Below are positions 1 to 7,658 of a stretch of DNA of 64,000 nucleotides, piece after piece. The stretch comes from Nocardia rhamnosiphila NBRC 108938. Its GTDB lineage: Bacteria; Actinomycetota; Actinomycetes; Mycobacteriales; Mycobacteriaceae. The DNA lies in the NCBI RefSeq assembly GCF_000720425.1, contig NZ_JOAJ01000011.1, forward strand, positions 62,001 through 126,000, read 5' to 3'. Position 1 is the first letter of the stretch; each line of letters begins with the position of its first letter. The position numbers were made by a program, and so were the translations under genes. The notes beneath the pieces were generated by a model that worked only from the letters and a program-made list of their open reading frames with translations, had not been told where the DNA came from and searched no databases.

Positions 1-593
1 TCCGGATACCGCACTTCCTGATGCTGCGTGGGCCGGCCACCGGCAGGCACAGGGCCGAAGTGCGGTTGCGACGCCGCCGGCCAGCCACCGCCTGCGGGCA
101 ATTGATCCGAGCGAACGAACATATTGTGCGGAGCGTCGCGACTGTAGTCACGGTAGTACGCCCCAGGTAGCCGATCGGCCGAGGCGTTCTGCAGCGACGA
201 GCGATCCACGGCGGCAACCAGCTCAGGTGCGGCACCAGAGGACGCCAACGCCGGATTGCCGAACTGGTCCAACAGCGTCAGATCCGTTTCCCGCGCGCTT
301 CGGACAGGCCCGATCACCGGGGGTATGTCGGTCGAGAACACAGCGGCCAACCGGCTCAGACCACCCTCGACCGGCTCGACGTAGACCAGATCGGCGGCTC
401 CGAGCCCTACCGGGGGTCGTGCCTGCGGACTGTTGTCTATCTTCGCGACCAGCACGGGCGCCCCTACCCCGGAGGATGTGTCCGGGCCGGGAGGGGCACG
501 CTCGGGCCGGGTGCCGCTACTGCACGCGAACACAGCGCACATTCCCAGTGTCGTCAGGAACGCGGCAATCCACACCCACCATCGCTGTTGCAT
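1..593 (-). CDS. DUF3048 (YerB-like) lipoprotein, partial
   Basis: The gene starts at the ATG at 593 and runs off the left edge, so about 197 N-terminal residues are visible. The first 30 residues look like a lipoprotein signal: a short start, a hydrophobic run (WIAAFLTTLGMCAVFA), then a cysteine in VFAC-SS that can serve as lipobox. The mature part shows VLVAKIDNSPQARPPVGL, DLVYVEPVEGGLSRLAAVF and IGPVRSAR. These are the signature blocks of DUF3048/YerB proteins (KIDN..ARP..G, D.V.E..VEGG..R..A.F, GPVRS.R). The family is extracytoplasmic with no established biochemical role. The C-terminal half lies outside the window, so completeness cannot be judged. Confidence 0.8.
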   Translation of the reverse strand, partial: MQQRWWVWIAAFLTTLGMCAVFACSSGTRPERAPPGPDTSSGVGAPVLVAKIDNSPQARPPVGLGAADLVYVEPVEGGLSRLAAVFSTDIPPVIGPVRSARETDLTLLDQFGNPALASSGAAPELVAAVDRSSLQNASADRLPGAYYRDYSRDAPHNMFVRSDQLPAGGGWPAASQPHFGPVPAGGRPTQHQEVRYP

Positions 594-913
594 GGAGTCA
601 ACCCTTTGACGCACCCGATTCTACGCCGTGACCAGGGCAGGAGTGGTCGAGCCGGCCGCTGGACGAGGCTCATGCCTCCGGCGGACACCCCTGGAAGCAG
701 CCCGGCAAGAAACACGTCGAACCGAGCCTGTGCGCAAAGGCCCGTGCCCACGCGAAGGGCGTCGTCGGGTGGTGACCGCGTTCGGCGCGACCACCGATAC
801 GCACCACCCGACCTCGCCTCCAGTTCTTGCGCCCACTGCGACGAATAGTTCCTGTCGCTGCCGTATGGCATTGTGCGGTGGCACGAATGGGGCACGGAAC
901 GAAGGAGTTCGCG
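594..913. other. non-coding stretch between divergent genes
   Basis: About 320 bases between the start of the DUF3048 gene and the ATG at 914. I see no convincing gene, RNA or repeat here. It should hold the promoters of both flanking genes, but no clear -35/-10 pair stands out. Confidence 0.5.
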
Positions 914-1978
914 ATGACGGGGGCTTATCTGGTCGAGCTGGCGCGAGCGCTGAAGGCGGCGGATACGGGCGGTTGGCGCGAACCGGCGCTGCGGACGGTG
1001 ATCGACGCCCTGGGCTGGCAGTGGCAGGATACCGATGCCGGACCGCTGCTGCTCCGAGGACCCGAGCCGGAGGCGGCCGGCGGAGCGCCCCGGCTGCGCC
1101 CTACGCGCCGCTTCGAGAAGGACTATGCGCATCATGGCGAGGAATACGTGGGGCTGTACGTGCCGGTTGCCGCGCCCGCGAGCGACGCTATGGGGATAGC
1201 ACAGGCCTTCCGGGCAGCCGCTGAATCCCTGACCGAGGAGTTCGGCCCCGCCCCTATCATGGGCGTGTACGGCGACCCCGGACCGTTCTACGATTCCGCG
1301 CCTGTGTGGGGCAGTCCGTTCCTGCGCTGGCGGGAGCGGGAGAACACGCTGGAACTGCACGCCGGCGAGCACGGCCCCGAATTGCTGCTCCAGCCGACGG
1401 GCCCGGTCGAGAACTGGTTCTGGCGGCAGGGGCACGGCGAGCTCAATGCCCTCGGCGGCTTCTTCGGCAGCCGTCGCGACCCCGCCAACGCAGGCCTGAG
1501 TTTTCCGGGCCGCTGGCGCACCGACGACTGGGATCTCTTCACCCGCAGCCTCGGCGACTTCCTCCATACCCTCCCGGCCGAAACCCACGCCCTGGATATC
1601 AACCTGGACCTGGGATTCCATGCTCTGGTACCCGGCACCCGCGGTCCGATCGTGTTCCACCTGGTCTGCGAGGAACGACTGGAGATCGTCTACGACACCG
1701 AAGAACTCGGCGAGTCCATCACCGATCCGCGCTCGTTCGGTTGGATCCCGCACACCACCCGCCCCGCGGCGCTGGACCACTGGCTCGAGTCGCCCTACCA
1801 CTCCGGGGATTTCGGCGTGGGTGAAGTGGACGGCCGTGCACTGGCGAAAATGATGGTCGACACCCTGCGTGACCTGGGCGTCGGCTCGCCGAAAGACCTC
1901 AGCCTGACTGACCACGCCCAGCGCGTCGGCGATTACGACGTCGACTACTACGGCCTCACGCTGCAAGAGAATCCGTAG
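914..1978 (+). CDS. hypothetical protein, 354 aa
   Basis: I do not recognise this soluble protein. The ATG at 914 is chosen because GAAGGAG lies a few bases upstream; the in-frame extension back to 827 has no such site and reads like non-coding sequence. There is no signal peptide or membrane segment. The sequence is rich in Trp and acidic residues and has no catalytic motif I can name. It recalls actinobacterial orphan families such as DUF6301, but that is only an impression. The next gene in the same direction starts 104 bases downstream. Confidence 0.7.
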   Translation: MTGAYLVELARALKAADTGGWREPALRTVIDALGWQWQDTDAGPLLLRGPEPEAAGGAPRLRPTRRFEKDYAHHGEEYVGLYVPVAAPASDAMGIAQAFRAAAESLTEEFGPAPIMGVYGDPGPFYDSAPVWGSPFLRWRERENTLELHAGEHGPELLLQPTGPVENWFWRQGHGELNALGGFFGSRRDPANAGLSFPGRWRTDDWDLFTRSLGDFLHTLPAETHALDINLDLGFHALVPGTRGPIVFHLVCEERLEIVYDTEELGESITDPRSFGWIPHTTRPAALDHWLESPYHSGDFGVGEVDGRALAKMMVDTLRDLGVGSPKDLSLTDHAQRVGDYDVDYYGLTLQENP

Positions 1979-2082
1979 GCGCCCGAAGGAGCCGCGCTCT
2001 ACGCTCGGCGTCGTGGTCGGTGATCTCGAGGTCCCCTGTTCGCGCGGTTCCGCCTGCACCTTCTGCTCGTGAGGACAGGCGG

Positions 2083-2721
2083 TTGATCCCTTACACTCCG
2101 GTTGACCTGAGCCGCCGGGCGCGGAACTTCGTCGAAACCCACGGGATCCGTGTCCCGTACCACGACATCCGCCCGTACCGCGAAGTATGGCTGGAGCACG
2201 GGATACCGGCTGCGGAGATCGACCGGGCCGTGGCCTTCCAAGAGTCCTGGGGCGGCCTCGCCCTGCCCCCGGCTCCCGCGTACGAGGGCTGCCCGCTCTT
2301 TCTGGAAGCCGACGTCCCCGCAAGTCGGGACGCCGACGGGTGGTGCTTCGGGGCCGGAGAAGGTCGCGTATCCATGGCCTACGGATTCACGATCGGGCCC
2401 GGCGGTGAATTCGGAATAGACGCCGACCGTTGGACCCTGCTGCACGCCGGCACACAGGGATGGGTGGAAGCGCTTGCACTGGCCTACCACGCCGCCTATT
2501 GGGCCCAAACCATCACGAAGATCAAGGGCGACGCCGTCGAACAGGTGGACCTCGACGGATTCGAACCGGTACCCGAAACACAGGGGCTCACCGACACATG
2601 GTGGCGGGGCAAAGACTCACTCATCGCCATCTACCGCGGCGAAGCTGTCGGACTGGCCGCGCCGCACCGGCGAGAGGCCCATATCTACGGCGGACTCGAC
2701 GCGCGGGCCCTGACTGAATGA
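2083..2721 (+). CDS. hypothetical protein, possible SUKH/SMI1-like immunity protein
   Basis: A 212-residue soluble protein if read from the TTG at 2083, which has GAGGA seven bases upstream. A GTG at 2020 would add 21 residues but has no good ribosome site. Residues 15-65 (FVETHG, then EIDRAVAFQESWGGL) followed by a Pro-rich loop resemble the start of SUKH (SMI1/KNR4) immunity domains, where an acidic helix precedes a GGL.LP turn. No toxin gene adjoins it, so an immunity role is only a suggestion. The reading frame continues with coding-like sequence after the stop codon (see 2722-2796). Confidence 0.6.
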   Translation: MIPYTPVDLSRRARNFVETHGIRVPYHDIRPYREVWLEHGIPAAEIDRAVAFQESWGGLALPPAPAYEGCPLFLEADVPASRDADGWCFGAGEGRVSMAYGFTIGPGGEFGIDADRWTLLHAGTQGWVEALALAYHAAYWAQTITKIKGDAVEQVDLDGFEPVPETQGLTDTWWRGKDSLIAIYRGEAVGLAAPHRREAHIYGGLDARALTE

Positions 2722-2796
2722 ACCACGCTCGCCGCCGAAATGTTCGTGCGCGATCGCCTCCGCCAGATCTCCGACCGGCTCGAGCCCGAACCGTGA
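2722..2796 (+). other. in-frame coding-like tail after the stop of the preceding gene
   Basis: After the TGA at 2719-2721 the same frame reads on for 24 codons to a second TGA. It contains LAAEMFVRDRLRQISDRLEP, which looks like a genuine amphipathic C-terminal helix rather than random GC-rich translation. The simplest explanation is a nonsense mutation that shortened the protein by about 25 residues. Chance cannot be excluded. Confidence 0.35.
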
Positions 2797-2940
2797 GGCC
2801 GGCGTCCATCCAGCACGCGCGCAGGACCCCGATCGACTATCCGCCCACCGCTACACAGTCTTATCCACCCTGGTCAGCGCAGGGACGAAACTGTTCTGCC
2901 GGCCAGCGCAGCGCTGAATCGTTTCGTTTATTTCGGTTAT

Positions 2941-2956
2941 CGGTATACTAGGACCG
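2941..2956 (+). promoter_or_regulatory. putative promoter -10 with overlapping inverted repeat (toxin-antitoxin autoregulation)
   Basis: TATACT at 2944-2949 is a good -10 hexamer 18 bases before the antitoxin ATG. It sits inside CGGT-N8-ACCG (2941-2956). The preceding AT-rich stretch repeats TTTCG/TTATCGG motifs. An HTH antitoxin binding over its own -10 would be the usual mode of control. The -35 is not obvious. Confidence 0.4.
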
Positions 2957-2966
2957 GAGGTGACCC

Positions 2967-3425
2967 ATGACAGGAGTCCACACGGCCAAACGGATCGAAC
3001 CCGGCGCGGTCGATGCCCAACTCGCGGCGCGAGCGATGCGCCGCATCCGGGACTACCTCGCCCAGCACCCCGACGAGGAAGAGATCTCCGTCGGCCGGGA
3101 AGTCGGCAGCGATGACGCCCTGATCGTGCCACGAGCCGTCGTCGATCTGCTGGCGTTCGTACTGGCGGAAGCAGCAAGCGGCCGCGGAGTGACCATAGTG
3201 CCCTCGGACGCGGAACTGACCACGCAACAGGCCGCTGACATGCTCAACGTGTCGCGACCGTATCTGGTGGGCCTCCTGGAAGCCGGGGAGATCCCCTTCC
3301 GCCTGGTGGGAACGCACCGACGCGTCAGATTCGACGATCTCCGCGCCTATCAACGCCGGCTCGAGGAGTCCGGTCGCGCCGCCGCCGACGAGCTCTCCGA
3401 ACTGGGACAGGAATTGGGTATCTGA
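2967..3425 (+). CDS. HTH (excisionase-type) antitoxin
   Basis: 152 residues. Residues 83-130 form an excisionase/MerR-like winged helix: LTTQQAADMLNVSRPYLVGL followed by GEIPFRLVGTHRRVRFDDL. The N-terminal 80 residues are probably the part that dimerises or contacts the toxin. GGAGGTGA lies just before the ATG. The gene ends one base before the PIN-domain gene, the standard order of antitoxin-toxin operons of the HTH/PIN type. The antitoxin would bind DNA and neutralise the nuclease. Role inferred from domain and neighbour. Confidence 0.8.
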   Translation: MTGVHTAKRIEPGAVDAQLAARAMRRIRDYLAQHPDEEEISVGREVGSDDALIVPRAVVDLLAFVLAEAASGRGVTIVPSDAELTTQQAADMLNVSRPYLVGLLEAGEIPFRLVGTHRRVRFDDLRAYQRRLEESGRAAADELSELGQELGI

Positions 3426-3426
3426 G

Positions 3427-3984
3427 ATGGCCTGTGTGGTCGTATACGACGCGAATGTGCTGTACGGCAACACTTTGCGGGACATGCTGATCCGAGTGGC
3501 CCGATCCCGATTGGTGCAGGCGAAGTGGTCCGATCGAATCCTGGACGAAGCACTCGAGAACCTGGCTGCGCGCCGCCCGGATATCGAACGAGCGAAGCTC
3601 GACCGCCTACGGACATTGATGAATGCCGCGGTGCCGGACAGCCTCGTCACGGGATACGAGCCGCTGATCGAAGGGTTGAAACTACCGGATCCGGATGATC
3701 GGCACGTTCTGGCCGCCGCAATCAAATGCCACGCCACGATGATCGTCACGTGGAATCTGGCCGACTTTCCGGCGGAAAGCCTCGAACCTTGGCAGCTCGA
3801 AGCCAAGAGCCCCGATGATTTCCTCCTCGAACAGATCAGCATCGACGACCGGCGAGTATGGGCGTGTGTCCAGCAGATCGCGGATTCCCGGCGCAACCCT
3901 CCCGAAACGGCCGAGGATGTGCTCGACGCACTCGAACGAGCAGGGATCGTAGAAGCCGTAGCCGCCCTTCGCTCGGGCCGCTGA
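3427..3984 (+). CDS. PIN-domain ribonuclease toxin
   Basis: 185 residues. The N-terminus VVVYDANVLYG supplies the first catalytic aspartate (D8). An acidic residue of the central helix (LDEALENL, around E41-E44), D90/D91 in PDPDDRHVLAAAI and D113 in IVTWNLADFP complete a PIN active site that would cleave RNA with bound metal. The C-terminal 60 residues, after DDRRVWACV, form a helical extension seen in PIN_3-type proteins. The ATG at 3427 directly follows the antitoxin stop, so the pair is translationally coupled. Its 3' end touches the remains of a minus-strand NIPSNAP gene. Confidence 0.82.
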   Translation: MACVVVYDANVLYGNTLRDMLIRVARSRLVQAKWSDRILDEALENLAARRPDIERAKLDRLRTLMNAAVPDSLVTGYEPLIEGLKLPDPDDRHVLAAAIKCHATMIVTWNLADFPAESLEPWQLEAKSPDDFLLEQISIDDRRVWACVQQIADSRRNPPETAEDVLDALERAGIVEAVAALRSGR

Positions 3985-4185
3985 AACCGGCACTGGCCTC
4001 GGCCATCATCGCCCACGTAGTGCATCAGCCAGATGAACTGGTTGCGTTCGCGATCGAGCCAGGCGCCCCGATCTTGAAATCGAGTTCGAGGCGGAGCGGC
4101 ACCACCAGATCCTGCCACTTGCCCGCCCACTCCTCGAGGAGGCCGTCCCGGATCGTGTGGGTCCGCAACTGCGTCCTACGAGGCT
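3985..4185 (-). pseudogene. NIPSNAP-family fragment with frameshifts
   Basis: On the minus strand from 4180, one frame reads THTIRDGLLEEWAGKWQDLV and then VPLRLELDFKIG. The next frame continues GAWLDRERNQFIWLMHYVGD and, after a further disturbance, RFQRPERRA. Joined, these match the order of NIPSNAP proteins (LRTYTI..GLLDEW, VPLR.ELGFKIGGAW, RNQFVWL, SPER). A single missing base near 4067 (between FKIG and GAW) breaks the frame. The 5' end and the C-terminal half are absent, and the fragment stops at the PIN gene. It occupies most of the 343-base gap before the ESX cassette. Confidence 0.65.
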
Positions 4186-4314
4186 TATCCGTTCCCTCCA
4201 CCACCAGCGCCGGGTTGCGACTCGGCTCGGTCGCAGGATCACGCCACCACCCTGGTCTCCAACGTGCCCGATCCGTCGGGGCGTGAGCGGTAGCCGGGCC
4301 GGACTTGCCGCTGA

Positions 4315-4320
4315 TAGCCT
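4315..4320 (+). promoter_or_regulatory. putative -10 box for a leaderless ESX transcript
   Basis: TAGCCT starts exactly 13 bases before the ATG at 4328, and no ribosome site is present between them. The paralogous cassette has TAATCT at the same distance from its ATG at 11891. In actinobacteria a TANNNT this close to the start typically gives a leaderless mRNA beginning at or next to the A of ATG. Confidence 0.45.
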
Positions 4321-4327
4321 CGCAACC

Positions 4328-4660
4328 ATGGTCGATTCAGGGGGGAATCCCAACCCTACGGGCAGCATTACTGTTGTACCGGAGGAGGTTCGGGCTGTTG
4401 GACAATTCGTCGCGGACATCGCCCGGAACCTAAGCTCCGGTCTCGATTCGGCGAGCACGGATGTCGACGCCCTCCTCACCGACGGTTGGCGCGGCGACGC
4501 CGCCGGCGAATTCGCCGGCGGCTGGGCCGAATTGCGTGACGGCGGCATCAAGATCCTGCAGGCACTCGACGGCATGGCCGCCGAGCTCGGTGTCCAGGCC
4601 GGCAGCTACCAGGCCACCGACGAAGCCAACTCCCAGCAGTTCCCGAGCCTGAATCTATGA
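4328..4660 (+). CDS. WXG100-family protein (ESX cassette 1, first partner)
   Basis: 110 residues, helical hairpin type, with W54-R-G in TDGWRGDAAGEF as the WXG turn. The ATG at 4328 is chosen because the paralogue at 11891 starts identically (MVDSGGNPN) and the upstream extension is not conserved. The stop overlaps the next start (ATGA). Such small proteins pair as heterodimers and are exported by, or guide cargo to, a type VII (ESX) system. No ESX machinery genes lie in this window, so export would depend on a system encoded elsewhere. Its C-terminal tail has no obvious YxxxD/E signal. Confidence 0.85.
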   Translation: MVDSGGNPNPTGSITVVPEEVRAVGQFVADIARNLSSGLDSASTDVDALLTDGWRGDAAGEFAGGWAELRDGGIKILQALDGMAAELGVQAGSYQATDEANSQQFPSLNL

Positions 4661-4953
4661 GCACCGAATTCACCGTCGATGTCGAACGACTCGACAACCT
4701 CGTCGCCCGCCTGGCCGGCCTGGCCGGTTACCTCACCGAACAACTCGACCTCATCGACGACAAAGTCGCCACCCTCGATGGCGCCTGGGAGACCGTCGCC
4801 GCCAACGCCTACCGCGACGCCCACCGGCTGTGGTCCACCGGCGCCCGCGAATTCGCCACCGGCCTGGCCGATATCAGCGATGCCGCCCGCACCGCGCACA
4901 CCCGATACACCACCGCAGCCGAGGTCAACAGGAAGATGCTGGACGGTGCATAA
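4657..4953 (+). CDS. WXG100-like protein (ESX cassette 1, second partner)
   Basis: 98 residues, two predicted helices joined at DGAWETVAANAY (W44-E-T in place of WXG). It overlaps the preceding gene by four bases (ATGA) and ends three bases before the large toxin gene, so the three are one operon. It is closely similar to the protein at 12220. Likely forms a dimer with the 110-residue partner or with the N-terminal domain of the large protein before type VII export. Confidence 0.85.
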   Translation: MSTEFTVDVERLDNLVARLAGLAGYLTEQLDLIDDKVATLDGAWETVAANAYRDAHRLWSTGAREFATGLADISDAARTAHTRYTTAAEVNRKMLDGA

Positions 4954-4956
4954 CCC

Positions 4957-6459
4957 ATGACCTGGGTCATCGACTCCGGCATGTACTACGCCGCCGCGAA
5001 CAAATGCCGACTACTGGCCGGAGACATCTGTCTGGCATTGGGCCCCTTGCACAGCACACTGCTGCACGAATGCGAAGGGATGGCCGGCGACCACAAGGAC
5101 TCCGAAGCCTGGAGCACCGCCTACAACAAACACGCCACCGATATCGTCACCCTCGCCGCGACCCTGGCCAACGCCCTGCAACGCTTCGGTGATGTCCTGG
5201 CCGCCAACGGCTACAACTGGTGGCACGCCAACCGCGCCACAGCCAGCGGCCCCGAACCCGAACGCCCCACCGCCTCCGAGCCCCTTTACGACTCCGGCAT
5301 GGAACTACCGGCCAACGCCAAAGGCGACAACGGCCCCGGCCTGGACGAAGGCGCGGTCGCCGGACTTTTGAAAGAGGTCGGCCGAATTCCCAACGGCGAT
5401 GTCACCAGACTCGGCAAAGCCGCAGATGCCTGGAAAGCATTCGCCGAACACACCACCATCACTGGAGCCGCCGACCGGATCAAAGGCATCAACGCCGCGT
5501 TCACCGGCAGCACCGACCCCAACATCGCCGAGATCGAAGCCAAACTCACCACCCTGACCCAGACCGCCGAAATGCTGGCCCAGGCTTCCAGAGCACTGGT
5601 CACCCCCGTCGGCGACCATCGTGACGCACTCCAGGAGATGCGCGACGACATCGAGGCCGCAGTCGCCACTGCCACCAAAGAGCTCGCCGCCGCGGTAGTA
5701 ATCACCGTCGGCATCGTCGCGGTCGCCGCCGCCCTCAGCGCCGGACTCGCCGCCCCCGCCGCAGCCGGCGGTGGTGCCGCGGTCACCGTCGAAATCGTCA
5801 CCACCACCGCCGGCATCATCAAGAATGCCGTGTCGATCAGCCGCCTACTCGCCATCTTCGGTACCGTCCTCGCCGGCGGCACCGCCTCCGGCGCTTTCAC
5901 CGCCATCCCCGATCTCACCACCAACGGCATCAACAACGCCCTCGCCGCCATCGCCGCCATGGCTGTCCACATAGCCACCGATGACGATGCGACCGGTCCC
6001 TCGAATCCGGGCAACACCCCCGGTACACCCGAATACGCGAAGCGTGTAGAGGAACTTGCGCAGGATCCAGCCAAGAACGGGAAGGTCAGCCCACAGTCGA
6101 GGCGGGAGGCAGAGGTCGGCTTGACCAATGAGAACGCGGGTAGAGTCGGACCGCTCGAGCGAGCACAACCAGGTCCCAACGGCGAGGACACCGGCGAATT
6201 CGTCGATACAGAGTCGGGCATTCACTGGGATGTCAAGAGCTCGCCGGATGTGATCCCGGATTATCGGCCGGCCGATGTCGCGGGTAAGCCCATACCCAAT
6301 CCACAAACCGACGATCAGTTCGTGGAAATGATCGAGGACTCGCTTGCCGACGGAGAGGGTGTGATGATCGACCAAAGCGGCATGACAGAGGCTCGGATAG
6401 CTCATCTGAGACAACTTGTGGAGAGCCATCCCGAATGGCAAGGAAAGGTGCTCTGGTAG
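4957..6459 (+). CDS. ESX-secreted polymorphic toxin with PD-(D/E)xK-like C-terminal domain
   Basis: 500 residues. Residues 1-100 are an ESX/WXG-like helical targeting domain. Residues 100-235 are a helical linker region shared with the protein at 12516 (GAADRI.GI). Residues about 245-275 and 295-318 are two hydrophobic, Ala/Gly-rich segments that could insert in a membrane. From about 354 the C-terminus differs completely from the paralogue. It reads SRREAEVGL, then GEFVDTESGIHWDVKSSPD with D416 and W-D-V-K around 424-427, then VMIDQSGMTEARIAHLRQLV. The acidic residue followed by D-x-K and the VMID strand fit restriction-endonuclease-fold nuclease toxins of contact-dependent systems. DNase activity is inferred. 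The next gene, two bases downstream, is the likely immunity gene. Confidence 0.75.
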   Translation: MTWVIDSGMYYAAANKCRLLAGDICLALGPLHSTLLHECEGMAGDHKDSEAWSTAYNKHATDIVTLAATLANALQRFGDVLAANGYNWWHANRATASGPEPERPTASEPLYDSGMELPANAKGDNGPGLDEGAVAGLLKEVGRIPNGDVTRLGKAADAWKAFAEHTTITGAADRIKGINAAFTGSTDPNIAEIEAKLTTLTQTAEMLAQASRALVTPVGDHRDALQEMRDDIEAAVATATKELAAAVVITVGIVAVAAALSAGLAAPAAAGGGAAVTVEIVTTTAGIIKNAVSISRLLAIFGTVLAGGTASGAFTAIPDLTTNGINNALAAIAAMAVHIATDDDATGPSNPGNTPGTPEYAKRVEELAQDPAKNGKVSPQSRREAEVGLTNENAGRVGPLERAQPGPNGEDTGEFVDTESGIHWDVKSSPDVIPDYRPADVAGKPIPNPQTDDQFVEMIEDSLADGEGVMIDQSGMTEARIAHLRQLVESHPEWQGKVLW

Positions 6460-6461
6460 AA

Positions 6462-7127
6462 ATGGCGACCACCTACGGCCGCACCGTTGCAGAGGTTCGT
6501 AACTGGCCGGTGAACCCAAGGGCTCACCAAGCCCTGGCCGACTATCTTGCGGCCCTGCCTGCCGACCCCACGACCGAAAGCAGCCCATCGATGCTGCTCA
6601 GCGGGCATGGTCTCGATTTCACCGGAGCGGATCTTTCCGGCCTGGATCTGCTCGGTGCGGAATTGAGCGAAGCGATCCTGACCGATGTGAGGCTGGTCGG
6701 CACCGACCTGTACACGGCATGGCTGACAGCCGCCGACATCAGCCGGGCGGATCTGACCGGCGCAGATTTCCGCAAAGTGCAGGGACGCGGTTGCCACGCC
6801 CAACATGCAGTTTTCCGAGGTGCGGACCTGCAGCGCGCCGACCTTTCGGAAGCCGAATTGACGGGGGCGGATTTCCACGGAGCCCGGCTACAGCGGGTCA
6901 CCTTTTCCGGGGCAGATCTCCGCAGAGTGAATTTCAGTGGTTGCACCTTCGAGCGCACCAGGCTCTCCCGCGCACGGATCCAGGGCGCTCACGTCGAGGA
7001 AGCCGAAGGTCTGATCATAGGCCCCGTCGATATAGGCGAGGGCTCGCCGGTAGTGCTGGACGGGCCCGAACTGCAGGAATGGTTCCACTCCAACGGAGCC
7101 ACCAACGTCCAGGTCCATCGAACTTAG
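6462..7127 (+). CDS. pentapeptide-repeat protein, candidate immunity protein
   Basis: 221 residues from the ATG at 6462, two bases after the toxin stop. An in-frame ATG at 6435 overlaps the toxin by 25 bases, has GGAGAG upstream and is a real alternative. Residues 45-180 are A(D/N)LxX repeats (GADLSGLDLLGAELSEAIL, ADISRADLTGADFRK, GADLQRADLSEAELTGADF, GADLRRVNFSG), which fold as a right-handed quadrilateral beta-helix. Proteins of this fold such as MfpA and Qnr mimic DNA. Placed directly behind a putative DNase toxin, it may act as immunity by mimicking or blocking the nuclease substrate site; this is inference from position and fold. Confidence 0.8.
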   Translation: MATTYGRTVAEVRNWPVNPRAHQALADYLAALPADPTTESSPSMLLSGHGLDFTGADLSGLDLLGAELSEAILTDVRLVGTDLYTAWLTAADISRADLTGADFRKVQGRGCHAQHAVFRGADLQRADLSEAELTGADFHGARLQRVTFSGADLRRVNFSGCTFERTRLSRARIQGAHVEEAEGLIIGPVDIGEGSPVVLDGPELQEWFHSNGATNVQVHRT

Positions 7128-7269
7128 CCCGAAAGGGTGCGGATCTGTCCGGACTGCAACTCCGAGCAGCAGCGCTGAATGAGTGCGAGCTTCGAGGTGT
7201 ACAGGCTGTGGGTTCCGACCTCTATCAGGCCTGGATGTGGTCGGCGAACATCAGTCGAGCAGGCTTCTC
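7124..7269 (+). pseudogene. second pentapeptide-repeat fragment
   Basis: Starting at the end of the intact pentapeptide gene but in another frame, the sequence reads KGADLSGLQLRAAALNECEL, then VGSDLYQAWMWSANISRAGF. This parallels GADLSGLDLLGAELSEAIL and VGTDLYTAWLTAADISRADL of the intact protein. It has no start codon with a ribosome site and loses similarity after about 7269. It is best read as the remnant of a duplicated immunity gene. Confidence 0.65.
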
Positions 7270-7339
7270 CAGGACCAGCTCGGCCAAAGCATCCCGCGGG
7301 ACCGACACCGACCACCTCGTTGACGCCAAGTGCCAAGTG

Positions 7340-7640
7340 CTCGACAGCTTGTGTCGAATCAGTTCTTCCCGGCGGTGCCGCTGCCCGGTATCGCTCGATG
7401 GGAATGGGTTCGGTCTGGGGGTGCGCCCCGGCCGGTGTAAAGCATGCCGTGCAGGTGGTCGCCTTCATAGGCGACCAGGCGGGCGATGCCGCGTTGAACA
7501 CGGTGATCGTGCGGCTGCCGTCGATGGAGGTGTGTTCGACGGTGATGACCTCACGACAGACAGACCAATCGATCGTTCCGGGCGCAGCACGGCGGTCGCA
7601 ACTGCCGAGTCGAATTCGATATGGCATGCTCGAAAGATCA
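7340..7640 (-). pseudogene. decayed minus-strand gene of unknown family
   Basis: Read leftward from about 7620, one frame gives VCREVITVEHTSIDGSRTIT-VFN. The next frame continues with GIARLVAYEGDHLHGMLYTG. The first frame then resumes with AHPQTEPIPIERYRAA. The joined text is much more protein-like than either frame alone, which points to two compensating single-base changes. I cannot name the family. Together with the pentapeptide fragment it fills most of the 531 bases before the next intact gene. Confidence 0.4.
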
Positions 7641-7658
7641 ACTGCGATAGGGGGAATC

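Noticed and set aside
554..2323. Long minus-strand open frame over the first two plus-strand genes
   Set aside because: It is antisense to two frames with ribosome sites and better protein character; its translation is Arg/Pro/Gly-rich noise typical of GC-rich shadow frames.
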